A DNA stretch of 64,000 nucleotides from UBA4093 sp036676455 (GTDB taxonomy: Bacteria > Cyanobacteriota > Sericytochromatia > S15B-MN24 > UBA4093). The notes below the pieces were generated by a model. It was given only the letters and a program-made list of their open reading frames with translations. It made no database searches and had not been told where the DNA came from. This document shows positions 1-8,187 of this stretch, piece after piece. A program made the translations under genes and the position numbers. Location of the stretch: contig JAKFCW010000022.1 in NCBI GenBank assembly GCA_036676455.1, positions 24,850-88,849 on the forward strand. Reading direction: 5' to 3'. How positions within the stretch are numbered: position 1 is the first letter of the stretch; each line of letters starts with the position of its first letter.

Positions 1-330
1 TCGCCCCCCAGGGGTAAAACTCGACAGTTGGCTCTGCTCAGGAAGGGAGTGTTCATAGGAAGTGAATGCCTTCCCCCGATCGAGCAGCGTGACCATGATG
101 ATCTCGTGCTCGACCTCAACTCGCAATTGAATGCTCTCGCCAGGGAACCCGCCGTAGGCATGCTCGATGATATTGGAGCAGGCTTCGTCAACCGCAAGTT
201 CGATGCCATCCAGGAGGTGCGCGTCGATGCCTGCGAAGCGACCAACTTCTCGGATGAAATCTCGGATAATTGCGAGGCTGGTGGTCGAGCTTTCGAATGA
301 GGCTTCGGATTCTTTGCAAGTCATGCGCAT
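1..330 (-). CDS. RsbW-like anti-sigma / GHKL ATPase, truncated by window edge
   Basis: I read this frame directly from the reverse strand; it is open from an ATG at 330 to the window edge. The 110 visible residues show the N box of GHKL kinases (GIELAVDEACSNIIEHAYGG), then a VTLLDRGKAF stretch in the position of the G1-type region. This is the layout of RsbW/SpoIIAB-type serine kinases, which hold a sigma factor inactive and are released by a phosphorylatable antagonist. The C-terminal part lies outside the window, so no partner gene can be seen. An in-frame ATG at 324 is an alternative start. No strong ribosome site precedes either. Fold assignment is confident; target unknown. Confidence 0.75.
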   Translation of the reverse strand, partial: MRMTCKESEASFESSTTSLAIIRDFIREVGRFAGIDAHLLDGIELAVDEACSNIIEHAYGGFPGESIQLRVEVEHEIIMVTLLDRGKAFTSYEHSLPEQSQLSSFTPGGR

Positions 331-428
331 GTTTGAGTTATCGGCTAGAACTTGGCGAACTTGCGTTATTGGCGCTTCTTCATAGGGGTGTCAGTGGAGA
401 GCGCCTTGTATGACGGTTGGCCCCCTAT

Positions 429-1091
429 TCAGGATTGACCCCCTCTGCGGGATCTGTACTCGCGAATTAGCTGTTCCAACTCGAGCAGGTATTCAGATTG
501 CTCATGAGACTCTAGTTTTTCGATTTGCTTCTTGATGCGATGTACCCATTGCCTTGCGCGTCTCGGTGCCAAGATGGGGCGAGGGCGCTTTCGGAATTCG
601 TCCGAACGTTCATCAACGTACTCACGGAGATGCCGTCCCATAGCCCGCACTGATGTGCCTTCGACCTCGGACCACGTTTCACGAATCAGCTGCGGGATCT
701 TCGCTGGGAGATCCGTATGCTTTGCATACTCAATGAGCTGAGAACCGCTCAGACCGAAGGCCTGCACTTCCGTTAATTCCCCTGCTTGCCCCAGTCTCAA
801 CAAATAGGAGAGGTACGTGCGGCCGTACTGTCGCTTTGACTCCAGATAGTGCTCCCAGAGCCGGTACCCCAGTCGTTGATAACCCGTCGAGGCATGCATG
901 GCAGCAAGGTCTTTGCTCAAGGCAAGTAAAGATATGGCGAGACGGCTACCTGTCTCAATCAGCTTGCGGTCAATCTCCTTGTCGAGTTCCTCCGCAAACT
1001 TGTAGTTCATTATTTCTTCAAACTCAGCTGGCGCCAGCACTTCAGGAACAGCCATTTCTTCCGGATTCTTCGGCTTCGACAAATCGGGCAT
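429..1091 (-). CDS. Hypothetical helical protein, 220 aa
   Basis: I do not recognise the family. The protein is charged and predominantly helical, has no signal peptide or membrane segment, and ends in a basic tail (YRSRRGGQS). A run near residues 80-110 (WEHYLESKRQYGRTYLSYLL) resembles the helix-turn-helix-like part of some phage or plasmid DUF3102-type proteins, but this is a weak likeness. The ATG at 1091 has only a poor ribosome site. It sits alone between the RsbW-like gene and a lipoprotein gene, all on the minus strand. A soluble nucleic-acid-binding role is possible but unproven. Confidence 0.6.
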   Translation of the reverse strand: MPDLSKPKNPEEMAVPEVLAPAEFEEIMNYKFAEELDKEIDRKLIETGSRLAISLLALSKDLAAMHASTGYQRLGYRLWEHYLESKRQYGRTYLSYLLRLGQAGELTEVQAFGLSGSQLIEYAKHTDLPAKIPQLIRETWSEVEGTSVRAMGRHLREYVDERSDEFRKRPRPILAPRRARQWVHRIKKQIEKLESHEQSEYLLELEQLIREYRSRRGGQS

Positions 1092-1208
1092 CTGTATTCG
1101 CTCAAATCTTCACACGTATGAATATGCTGCATGGTTCATGCCTTCACTTTTCCGGGATGTCCATCGGTCTCGCGTTCGGTTCAAAGGCATTTCCATCGGC
1201 GCTTGCCA

Positions 1209-2171
1209 TCACCACATGCGCCCGGCTGGTGTAACTCTACTGGTCTCCCCGCCAGCTGAAAGTGCCACAGCTTGTCCGGATAGCTTCTCGCCGTTCGAGA
1301 AGGTGCAGGCATGAGCGGGGTACTGAAGAACGGCGGTGTAGGCCGCGAGCTTAGATGCGCCGGCACTCACCATGGAGTTGCCGAATTCGAATCGGGTGTA
1401 GGGGCGTACGCATGTACCATTCGTCGCGTATTCCGTCCAAGCCACGTTGTAGCGAATGAACCCCATTGAGAGAGGCGCCTTGTGGGTGGCGAGGTCCGTC
1501 CGGATACCTGTCACAGTATCGATGACGTAGCCATTCCAGTAGCGGCCGGTCCCATCCTCGCCGGTCATCTGGATGCCGATCTTGTAGGTGCGGCCGAGCT
1601 GCCAGTCGAACTCGACGAGGTACTGGTAGCCATCACCTTCCCCAGTGAAAGGATTGCCCTTGTCAGAACTCAGAGCGTTCCACAGTGAGAATATGGCCTT
1701 CTTCTTCTCGCCGACGATCTGAAGCCCGACGTAGGCGGCGTCCTTCTCAAACTGAATCTGGTTGGCCCAGAAGATTACGCCTTGTTCCTGAGCGGGTTCC
1801 GGGGCGTGAGAGATGGTCATATCAGCCTCGGTGGCGGTGTACTTATCGGCCAGGTAGTAGTGCCAGATGAAAAGGCCAGGCGCATTCTTGATGGCCGAGG
1901 GATCTGCCGGCGGCGGAACCGGCGTAGGAGCCGAGGAGGGGGTTGGTGAGGCCTTCGGGGTCGTAGTCGTTTCGCCACCACTTGAGCGCTCATTCGTAGT
2001 CGAATCGCCTGGAAGGCGATCCCCACCGCTCATTTTAGTTGTCGTAGGTAAACCGATGTATGTTTTCTCCCACTGGGTGGATGGGTCCGCAAGCTGGCAC
2101 GACGAAAGCGCCATGGGTAGCAAAAAAAGGCTACAAGCCTTACTGATCTGTACCCTTACCCTTAGTCGCAC
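1209..2171 (-). CDS. Secreted lipoprotein, possible DUF3472-like domain
   Basis: GTG start preceded by GAGAGGTG. The N-terminus is a lipoprotein signal peptide: basic residues, a hydrophobic core, and a lipobox LSSC at about residue 25. A low-complexity Thr/Pro/Ser linker (about residues 45-90) follows, then a globular beta-rich domain with WHYYLADKY, GDGYQYLVEFDW and FIRYNVAWTEYATNGTCVRPYTRFEFGN. The length and aromatic pattern recall DUF3472-type extracellular domains, but this is from memory and uncertain. Probably anchored in the envelope with the domain facing outward. It heads a run of four exported or membrane genes on the same strand. Confidence 0.65.
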   Translation of the reverse strand: MRLRVRVQISKACSLFLLPMALSSCQLADPSTQWEKTYIGLPTTTKMSGGDRLPGDSTTNERSSGGETTTTPKASPTPSSAPTPVPPPADPSAIKNAPGLFIWHYYLADKYTATEADMTISHAPEPAQEQGVIFWANQIQFEKDAAYVGLQIVGEKKKAIFSLWNALSSDKGNPFTGEGDGYQYLVEFDWQLGRTYKIGIQMTGEDGTGRYWNGYVIDTVTGIRTDLATHKAPLSMGFIRYNVAWTEYATNGTCVRPYTRFEFGNSMVSAGASKLAAYTAVLQYPAHACTFSNGEKLSGQAVALSAGGETSRVTPAGRMW

Positions 2172-2265
2172 GCAGCACCTCTCTGAACCTGATATCCCCT
2201 GACCATACGCAGGTGAGCCTCGGATATCCGCCTATCAGTCAAACACCATGAGAGCCTTTAAGGAC

Positions 2266-3273
2266 TTAATAAATAAAGATCAGATCCATGACCTGGGACT
2301 TGTCCAGGACCTCCTCCGAGACCACGTACTTCGTGGGGCGGAAGTTGATCTGAACCCAGTCGTTCAGATACAGCTTCCCGGTGTACTGGCTTTGGTGGAG
2401 TTGGTGCGCGTCCCCCAGCTTCCCAGGGCGAACGAGAGCAACCTGTTTGCCCTGGGCATCGCTGAGTCGGAAGCCAAAGGTGATGCTAGCGAAGGACTCC
2501 TTCAGGTGCTTGGCAACCGAGCGGTTGAGCCAGTACCCTTCCCACTTACCGAACCAGCAATGGGTGACGAAGACCTCGTTGGGCGCGGGTACGGGCCCGA
2601 CGACCCAGCTCTCGCTGGGGTCACTCATCTCAGGTGAGAGCGCCGACTGGTGAAGCTCGACCTTTCGGCCGCTGACTGCCAAGAAACGAGCGAAGTCCTC
2701 CTTCCAGATTTCCGAGATCCGGCCGTTGATCGGTTCACGAAAGAGCAAAGTCACTTTGTCGGGATGCGCGTCATCGATATAGCCTTCAACTGGAGGCAGC
2801 TCGAAGAAGTACTCCTTGGCAAAACGGCGAATCAGGACTTCTGCCATCTGCTTGGCCTCATGAACGCTCATGCGCTCCATCTGAGCGTCGAGGACCAGGC
2901 GGCCGTCGATCTTCTTCCGAGGCATTGCATCCAATGTGTCCTTGAGCCGGGTCAGATCCACATCGGCTTCTAAAGTGGCCAAGTAGAGTCCCGCCTCATC
3001 AGGCCCAGATATACTCAACGTGCGGTAGGTCTTGATGAACCCTCTTGTTGTTGTCGTGATTCGATCACTTAACGCTATGTAGTTGACTACCTGCGTCTCG
3101 GCATCAACAAGTACTCCGACCTGCCTCTCGATTGCGATGCGCAGAGCTTCGCGAGTTGCAGCTTGCGGTGATACGCCCTGGCCCTCCACGGTGATCGGTA
3201 ACGCAATTGCTGGCAGAGCAGAGAAAGTGAGCAATATGACTACTGCGATAAACTTATTCCGAAGAATCGACAC
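2266..3273 (-). CDS. Exported protein with FlgT N-terminal/LPP20-like domain
   Basis: GTG start with GAGGTG seven bases upstream. A cleavable signal peptide (about residues 1-24, ending ALPAIA) leads into a domain of the FlgT_N/LPP20 type: EGQGVSPQAATREALRIAIE, then QVGVLVDAETQVVNY and SDRITTTTRGFIKTY. In FlgT and related proteins this fold sits in the periplasm or outer membrane and contacts surface assemblies. The C-terminal two thirds are unrecognised. No flagellar genes are visible here, so a flagellar role should not be assumed. It lies between a lipoprotein gene and a membrane-anchored coiled-coil gene. Confidence 0.7.
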   Translation of the reverse strand: MSILRNKFIAVVILLTFSALPAIALPITVEGQGVSPQAATREALRIAIERQVGVLVDAETQVVNYIALSDRITTTTRGFIKTYRTLSISGPDEAGLYLATLEADVDLTRLKDTLDAMPRKKIDGRLVLDAQMERMSVHEAKQMAEVLIRRFAKEYFFELPPVEGYIDDAHPDKVTLLFREPINGRISEIWKEDFARFLAVSGRKVELHQSALSPEMSDPSESWVVGPVPAPNEVFVTHCWFGKWEGYWLNRSVAKHLKESFASITFGFRLSDAQGKQVALVRPGKLGDAHQLHQSQYTGKLYLNDWVQINFRPTKYVVSEEVLDKSQVMDLIFIY

Positions 3274-3307
3274 TCGGAAACACCTCGCTTTAGCAGTATT
3301 TGACTAA

Positions 3308-4252
3308 TCATTGCTTCATGGAATAGAGATTTTCTAATAGTCGTTGGATTTGGTAGTATCGAGAGCTGAATTTCTCTTGTTCAGCCTGTTTTGCACTTAT
3401 CTTCTGTCGATTATCGTAAATTATTTGCTCAAGTTCTGAAATCTCCGAGTACGTATCTGTTACTTTGTATACCTGAAAGTATTCCGTACTCGAATAACTC
3501 CGGTAAGCAGTATGATGATCGACCGTAACGGGTCTCTCTCCGACGCTCTCCACAGTAAGGCTGATAGGCCCATAGCCTCTAGCAGACAGGCTTCCATCTT
3601 TGGCAGAAATAATACACTTCTGCATTTTATCCATGTCAACTGCCTCGTAATAGGCGTTTCCATCACCGTCGGTATCAAATCTCCGGCTAATCGCGAACTT
3701 CCTTACAATCATCTTTTTTCGTAGATCGGATATCTCCCTTGAAAGCGATTCGTTAGACTCTAGGTATCCATTAATTGCCTTCGAGGTTTCAGAATAGTCT
3801 GACAATAAGCCTTCGCTCTCGCTCAAGTAGCTCTTGGCAAGACTCAGAAAATCGCCAGAATTTCCCCCGTAATAATCCGAAATAAATTGTCGATTCGAAT
3901 CAAGGACGAGTGGGGTGGCTATACGATTGATATTCGAGAGAACCTGTAAACCGGACTCAATGCCTACATGTTGATGGATTTCCAAAGAGGCTGTTTTGAA
4001 ATTTTGAACCGATTGTACAAATTCCTGAAATCGCTCCTGCTCTTCTCTAGCCTTGACATCGCGATCGATCTTATTGCCAACTCCTAAGAGAACGAGAAAT
4101 AGAGCAAGCACACTTACAGCAATCGCGATGCCCTTCTTGAGTTGACTTTTTTGCTGAATTTTTTGTTCGGCATGTTTCCGCTTTTTATACTTCCTGAGCG
4201 ATCCAGTAACTCGATCGGTTAAGTCGTCTTTTTCTGGTTCATTCATCTGCAT
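3308..4252 (-). CDS. Membrane-anchored coiled-coil protein, unknown function
   Basis: A highly basic N-terminus (residues 20-40) precedes one transmembrane helix at about 41-60 (IAIAVSVLALFLVLLGVG). A long extracytoplasmic part follows with heptad-like stretches at about 130-180 and 260-310. Near residue 195 is DTDGDGNAYYE, which looks like a calcium-binding loop. A type II single-pass topology with basic cytoplasmic tail is likely. The DNA is clearly more AT-rich than the flanking genes, which suggests foreign origin. Start could be ATG 4252 or ATG 4246; neither has a good ribosome site. Family not recognised. Confidence 0.65.
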   Translation of the reverse strand: MQMNEPEKDDLTDRVTGSLRKYKKRKHAEQKIQQKSQLKKGIAIAVSVLALFLVLLGVGNKIDRDVKAREEQERFQEFVQSVQNFKTASLEIHQHVGIESGLQVLSNINRIATPLVLDSNRQFISDYYGGNSGDFLSLAKSYLSESEGLLSDYSETSKAINGYLESNESLSREISDLRKKMIVRKFAISRRFDTDGDGNAYYEAVDMDKMQKCIISAKDGSLSARGYGPISLTVESVGERPVTVDHHTAYRSYSSTEYFQVYKVTDTYSEISELEQIIYDNRQKISAKQAEQEKFSSRYYQIQRLLENLYSMKQ

Positions 4253-4312
4253 AGTTCTATTGGCGCCCTTTTGTCTGATAGTTCGTCCTACTAACAGTCT
4301 TACTTTGGATGG

Positions 4313-5074
4313 CTACGGATACTGAAAGCTATGAGTTACTTGTTTTGCTATTTTTCCGTCTGTCTTAATGACCACGGACGCCAGGGGTTGCTCATTATCG
4401 TGAGATGGCGATTCGTACTTCACGCCATCTTGGACGTTCTTTGAGTTTGAAAAATCGATATTATTTGATTTAGCGAGAATCTTACTAACAAATACCGCTT
4501 TATCGAGTGACATTCCGCTTTCCCGGAATGTATACGTGCTACCAGTCATATTGTGTTGACAAATCTCTAGCGTACCATCGGAGAATGCATAGGTGTAGGG
4601 AATACCGGCTACATAGTTGAAGCGATTCTGCTGTAGCTTATTTAGTTCCGCGTACCCCTTCTCAAAGGGCAACTCTTTGAATCGGTCCCAATCAAAAGGT
4701 TCGGACAAATAGACTTCTCCAAGGTCATAAATTTTCCGGAGATAGACAAGTTCTTCGTAATTGAGTCCCGTGAGAATAAATCTACCCACCTGCACGCCGT
4801 CGCCATTATAAGGGGTGTACCAGCCGGGCAGTTTGTTCTCGCTGTCGAATTGAAGGGCCGTGATCCAGATTCCAGGACCTTTCAAGTCGTACGCAGCCTT
4901 GATGAAGGGAAGGCTACTACGCGTACTTTGAGCGGTCACCCGAATCCCGTTTGTTTGGAACGCTGCCTGTAGCTGTTCAATTGTTCGTGGCTGAGGTTGC
5001 ATAGCTTCCGCATCAGAAGCCAAAAAGGCAAATGATGTACCAACCAGCGTGGCCGTGACCAGAAAAGCGCGCAT
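4313..5074 (-). CDS. Secreted protein of unknown function, 253 aa
   Basis: The ATG at 5074 follows GGAGGAG at five bases, a clear ribosome site. Residues 1-24 form a signal peptide ending at ASDAEA. The mature protein (about 229 aa) has one cysteine, many aromatics (GIWITALQFDSENKLPGWYTPYNGDG) and no transmembrane helix. I recognise no family. It is the first gene of the minus-strand exported set (5074 down to 1209) and shares the AT-rich composition of the gene after it, so the two were probably acquired together. Periplasmic or surface location is inferred from the signal peptide alone. Confidence 0.65.
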   Translation of the reverse strand: MRAFLVTATLVGTSFAFLASDAEAMQPQPRTIEQLQAAFQTNGIRVTAQSTRSSLPFIKAAYDLKGPGIWITALQFDSENKLPGWYTPYNGDGVQVGRFILTGLNYEELVYLRKIYDLGEVYLSEPFDWDRFKELPFEKGYAELNKLQQNRFNYVAGIPYTYAFSDGTLEICQHNMTGSTYTFRESGMSLDKAVFVSKILAKSNNIDFSNSKNVQDGVKYESPSHDNEQPLASVVIKTDGKIAKQVTHSFQYP

Positions 5075-5198
5075 ATAGGCTCCTCCATTAATGGTAAGTA
5101 CGAGCTGTGAAGTTGTTTTGTGAAATACCTAAATCCGCTTACGTTGATGTTTCTATACCCGTCCGACCTGTTCATTTAAAACAAACTCTGTAATTAAA

Positions 5199-5220
5199 GA
5201 ACAGGGCGCTCGTCTATCCT
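5199..5220 (+). promoter_or_regulatory. Promoter motif of first XRE gene
   Basis: GAACA (5199-5203), ten bases, then CTATCCT (5214-5220), ending 36 bases before the GTG start at 5256. The same pair of blocks with the same spacing occurs at 6278-6299 in front of the paralogous repressor gene. CTATCCT may hold a -10 element. CCTGTTC at 5167-5173 is the inverse of GAACAGG at 5199-5205, so a repressor dimer could bind here. Confidence 0.45.
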
Positions 5221-5255
5221 TCATCACAGCAACGCTTGGATGGCGGGAGATGCGT

Positions 5256-5612
5256 GTGGACGAGTTAGGACGGTACTTGAAGTCGTTGCGCGAGGCAAAA
5301 GGCCTCACTGTAAGAAGCGCGGCGACCCTGCTCGGAATTTCCGCAAGTCGTCTGGCCGAAATAGAGCGGGGAAAGACCTACCATCGGGACCAACCGACCC
5401 GCCCCAGCCGTGAACTCGTCGAACAAATGGCCTCAGCCTACGAGATTCCGCAGGGAATCCTGCTCACGGCGGCAGGGTATCCTCCGGAGAGCGGGTGCGT
5501 TCTATCTGACGACACCCGCATCGTGGTCAGCCTCTATGAGAGCCTGTCGCCCGAGCAAAAAGCCCTAGCTATCGGTATCCTCAGGTTGATGACCAGTTCT
5601 CGACAATCCTAA
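5256..5612 (+). CDS. XRE-family helix-turn-helix regulator (first of twin pair)
   Basis: A 118-aa DNA-binding protein. The XRE/Cro HTH spans about residues 4-68: LGRYLKSLREAKGLTVRSAA, then LLGISASRLAEIERGKTY. The C-terminal half ends in LSPEQKALAIGILRLM. I chose the GTG at 5256 because GGGAG lies six bases before it; the ATG at 5250 sits directly on that site. The same GTG position is used by the paralogue at 6332, whose N-terminus then aligns. The two flank one small minus-strand gene. Likely an autoregulated repressor within the mobile region. Confidence 0.85.
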   Translation: MDELGRYLKSLREAKGLTVRSAATLLGISASRLAEIERGKTYHRDQPTRPSRELVEQMASAYEIPQGILLTAAGYPPESGCVLSDDTRIVVSLYESLSPEQKALAIGILRLMTSSRQS

Positions 5613-5693
5613 CGCTTTCGCCAGTAATTCCAGCCAGGATCGCAGTCCGTAGCCCATTCGCATGTTCAATGCACTGTTCATCACACCGCTTGC

Positions 5694-5721
5694 CTTGGTC
5701 TTCATACGTATGAAGACCAAG
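5694..5721. repeat. Perfect 28-bp palindrome
   Basis: Arms CTTGGTCTTCATAC and GTATGAAGACCAAG abut with no spacer. It lies between the convergent ends of the first XRE gene (5612) and the small minus-strand gene (5813). There is no adjoining T-run, so it is not a standard terminator. It could be a transcription-blocking hairpin or a dimer binding site. Confidence 0.7.
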
Positions 5722-5812
5722 CAGGGGAACTCCGCCCCGGAAATAGTCCTCCCGGCAAGCCGCTACCGACCTATTGTTCAGCACCGGCAGTGTAACCTGC
5801 GTAACTCAGCCA

Positions 5813-6145
5813 TCAAGCTTCGACTAGTGCGAGATTCCAGCCAACCCCAGACATCAAGACATCAAAGTTTTGGCCGTCTCGGCAGATCTCAATTTCCAGG
5901 CAGGTAGACTCGCGAGGTACTGGGGCCGAATCGATATGCATGATCGCCGTATAGATGGCGAATACGGCTCCGGAAGTTGTCCCGAAGTTGTGTTGATCAA
6001 GCACCACCCGAATTCGTACACCGCGTTGTTTTGTTATTCGATTGACTTCATCCGTTCGGGTGTAGACCGCCTTCACCCCCTTGACCTGTTGAATCAGTGG
6101 AACCAACTCGTTCCCGATGAAGCGCTCTACCATTTCGAATTCCAT
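5813..6145 (-). CDS. Small protein of unknown function between twin XRE genes
   Basis: A 110-aa protein starting MEFEMVERFIGNELVPLIQQ. I chose the ATG at 6145 because GGAGGG lies just upstream; the in-frame ATG at 6163 has no ribosome site. The sequence suggests a small alpha/beta fold (KAVYTRTDEVNRI, RIRVVLDQHNFGTTSGAVFAIY) with a C-terminal CRDGQNFDVLMSGVGWN. No family is recognised. Position between two paralogous repressor genes, divergent from the second, makes it a candidate regulated partner or antirepressor, which is inference from layout only. Confidence 0.6.
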   Translation of the reverse strand: MEFEMVERFIGNELVPLIQQVKGVKAVYTRTDEVNRITKQRGVRIRVVLDQHNFGTTSGAVFAIYTAIMHIDSAPVPRESTCLEIEICRDGQNFDVLMSGVGWNLALVEA

Positions 6146-6277
6146 GCACCCTCCGTGCGACATCTCGTCTCTGGCCCCTTCAGACTTCTGAAGGGACCGT
6201 CCTCTTTGCTTTTGCGAATCCGCCTAATCGTTTGATACCCATCAGCACACAACAGCAAACTTTTATCTGTATGGTGT

Positions 6278-6299
6278 GAACAAATAATGCCGCTATCCT
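6278..6299 (+). promoter_or_regulatory. Promoter motif of second XRE gene
   Basis: GAACA (6278-6282), ten bases, CTATCCT (6293-6299), ending 33 bases before the GTG at 6332. It matches the arrangement at 5199-5220 base for base in both blocks. This suggests the two paralogues share an operator and may cross-regulate. Confidence 0.45.
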
Positions 6300-6331
6300 G
6301 ACCATAACTGGGTTTGAGGACAGGGGGCGAC

Positions 6332-6694
6332 GTGACAGACTTTGGCAATTATCTGAAGGATCAGCGGGAGCGGCGGAAATGGACTCTGCGTCATGCTGCG
6401 GAGCAGATCGGGACGTCGGCGAGCCGCTTGGCTGAAATCGAGCGTGGCCAGTCCTATCACACAGGGCATGAGACGAAACCTAGCCGAGAGTTGGTGGAGC
6501 GCATCGCCCTTGCGTACGACATCCCGCTTCAGGTTCTACTGGCCAGGGCCGGTTATTCAGAGGGCAACTCGCCAGAGTTTTCAGACGAGACGAAGATCGC
6601 TGCGGCCATCTTCGAGAACTTGAGTCCAGAGCGACAGGAACTTGCCCTCGGTATGCTTCGTCTCTTCGCGGAGACCGAGGACAATCGCAACTGA
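6332..6694 (+). CDS. XRE-family helix-turn-helix regulator (second of twin pair)
   Basis: A 120-aa paralogue of the 5256 gene: FGNYLKDQRERRKWTLRHAA, then QIGTSASRLAEIERGQSYH and a C-terminal LSPERQELALGMLRLF. The HTH covers roughly residues 4-68. GTG at 6332 is preferred: GGGGG lies four bases upstream and the N-terminus then aligns with the sister protein. The TTG at 6314 gives six extra residues with no counterpart. It is divergent from the small gene at 5813-6145 and is followed by a strong hairpin terminator. Cytoplasmic repressor, probably autoregulated. Confidence 0.85.
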   Translation: MTDFGNYLKDQRERRKWTLRHAAEQIGTSASRLAEIERGQSYHTGHETKPSRELVERIALAYDIPLQVLLARAGYSEGNSPEFSDETKIAAAIFENLSPERQELALGMLRLFAETEDNRN

Positions 6695-6718
6695 ATCTGA
6701 ATCCACCTCATGCCCCTA

Positions 6719-6775
6719 AAAAAAGGGAGAAGCTCCCTGGGCAGCTTACGCTACCCAGGGAGCTTAACGTTTTAT
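6719..6775. terminator. Bidirectional terminator between second XRE gene and EcsC gene
   Basis: Stem AGCTCCCTGGG (6731-6741) pairs perfectly with CCCAGGGAGCT (6754-6764). A run of A lies on the left (near 6719-6724) and TTTTA on the right, so each convergent transcript meets a hairpin plus a U-rich tail. Confidence 0.85.
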
Positions 6776-6873
6776 CCGCATACCGAGCAACGGAAAGGGA
6801 CTCAAGCAGGCACCAGCGCTCACTCATCGATGATTGCTGATGCGTCTTGTCCCCCAATCGCTCAGCTACGGTT

Positions 6874-7674
6874 TCATCTTTCTGCCAACATGTGGAGCTC
6901 GGCAAGCTTCCTGCGCCGGTAGGACATGTAAGCGGACTCCGCGACTTCGTGAATGAAATATGCGTTGAACGTCGCCCCGACGAACGCCCCGACGAACGGT
7001 AGGAACTGCAAGGCCTTACGCTTCAGCAGTTGAGTGCCGACTGCTTCGGCAACTTCACGGGTCACAACGGATGCGACGGTCTTCGAACTCAACCGGCGGA
7101 TCCCTTCAGCGATCAACGCATGCTCGAGCTTTTTGAGTTCGAGCATGGTTTCGAGTCGGCTCGTCGAATTGGCCGCGCTACCTGCCTTGACCAGGCACAT
7201 GCTGTACCGTTGCTCCTCTTCCGATTCCAGATCGTAACCGTAACAGACGGCTATTTGCTGGGTCGTGCGTAGCGCGATCGTGTACAGGGTTGGTACATCC
7301 AACAGGAAGCCTCCCCACCCCGCGGCACCGGTGAGCCCGCCTTCGACGCCAGCCCAGGCGAGCCCCCAGGACCAGTAAGTCCGTGCAAGCTCATCGGAAG
7401 CATGGAAGGGCGAGCCCAGGATTTCGGTCTTCGCTCCGACTTGCTGCCGGATTTTCTCCGGCTCGATGAGCCAGTGACCGACTTGGTGCAGGCGTTTCAT
7501 CGCATGATCGAGGCGGTGAGCAACCTCATCATGGATCTCGTCGGGAATGATGGCTTCTGCGGCCTGTTGGAGTGGCGTTAGCAGGAATTCTTCGATGCGG
7601 TTGAGGAAGGTGGGGCCGCGCGATTCCCACTCGCGCACTTGCTCCTGTACCTGGAATAGATAAGTGTCCGTCAT
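6874..7674 (-). CDS. EcsC family protein
   Basis: A 266-aa protein that starts behind AGGAAAGG at 7674. The core shows the EcsC-family layout: helical N-terminus, LAWAGVEGGLTGAAGWGGFL near residues 108-127, LDVPTLYTIALRTTQQIAVCYGYD, and a hydrophobic C-terminal FLPFVGAFVGATFNAYFIHEV. The family is named after Bacillus EcsC; its biochemical role is not settled, and a peripheral membrane or lipid-linked function is usually supposed. A strong terminator lies only about 15 bases upstream of the start codon, so transcription must either read through it or begin very close to the gene. Confidence 0.85.
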   Translation of the reverse strand: MTDTYLFQVQEQVREWESRGPTFLNRIEEFLLTPLQQAAEAIIPDEIHDEVAHRLDHAMKRLHQVGHWLIEPEKIRQQVGAKTEILGSPFHASDELARTYWSWGLAWAGVEGGLTGAAGWGGFLLDVPTLYTIALRTTQQIAVCYGYDLESEEEQRYSMCLVKAGSAANSTSRLETMLELKKLEHALIAEGIRRLSSKTVASVVTREVAEAVGTQLLKRKALQFLPFVGAFVGATFNAYFIHEVAESAYMSYRRRKLAELHMLAER

Positions 7675-7688
7675 AGCTACCTTTCCTG

Positions 7689-7719
7689 AAAAAGCGCCCC
7701 GCTGGATTTCAGCGGGGCG
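7689..7719 (-). terminator. Terminator just upstream of EcsC gene
   Basis: On the minus strand, stem 7719-7710 pairs with 7704-7695 (ten perfect bases, CGCCCCGCTG on the plus strand) around a five-base loop, followed by five U (7693-7689). It closes the transcript of the 7741-8187 gene and abuts the EcsC ribosome site. Confidence 0.85.
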
Positions 7720-7740
7720 GTAACGATTGCTGCGACCGGG

Positions 7741-8187
7741 TTACCTGGGCGCCTTGGAATGATGAGGCGACTTGATGAGCTCCCAGTTCTGAGCCTCCAT
7801 CTCCCTGTCGTGACCTCTGCCGCGGGGAGGATCGGCAATGAGGTCTGACCTCAATGCCAGACTGATGGTTGAATCGTTTCCAGCATCAGCCGTTTGCTGG
7901 GGAGCGACGCGCGCTTCCAAGCTCAACGCCATCGGGAAGACATCCGTCAATAGGCCAGCCTTCTCGACTGCTGCCAAGGCTGCCGCCATGCAGCGGAACG
8001 TGGTCGTCACGTCTCGAAGGGTATCAGCGTCGTTCTGTGCGAGAAGGACGCGCATTTGAAACTCGTCAGGGTGCGCTTTGTAGGATACGGACAAGACGAT
8101 GGGATTGTCGTACATCGATTGGGCGAGGCCTATGGCGGCTTCCCAGACGACAAATCGTCTCAACCGATGAATGTCAAGTTTGGCCAT
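7741..8187 (-). CDS. Hypothetical protein, 148 aa, distal gene of nuclease operon
   Basis: The start is ATG 8187 (MAKLDIHRLRRFVVWEAAIG), behind AGAAAGGAAG; the frame is open 45 codons further upstream but that part overlaps the previous gene. The start overlaps the end of the upstream gene by 14 bases, so the two are translationally linked. The sequence looks like a small alpha/beta protein (NPIVLSVSYKAHPDEFQMRVLLAQ) with a hydrophilic tail. No family recognised. It is the last of three genes headed by a PD-(D/E)XK nuclease. Confidence 0.6.
   Translation of the reverse strand: MAKLDIHRLRRFVVWEAAIGLAQSMYDNPIVLSVSYKAHPDEFQMRVLLAQNDADTLRDVTTTFRCMAAALAAVEKAGLLTDVFPMALSLEARVAPQQTADAGNDSTISLALRSDLIADPPRGRGHDREMEAQNWELIKSPHHSKAPR

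Noticed and set aside
2266..3273. Flagellar assembly gene
   Set aside because: Only the N-terminal fold resembles FlgT; no flagellar genes are present in the window.
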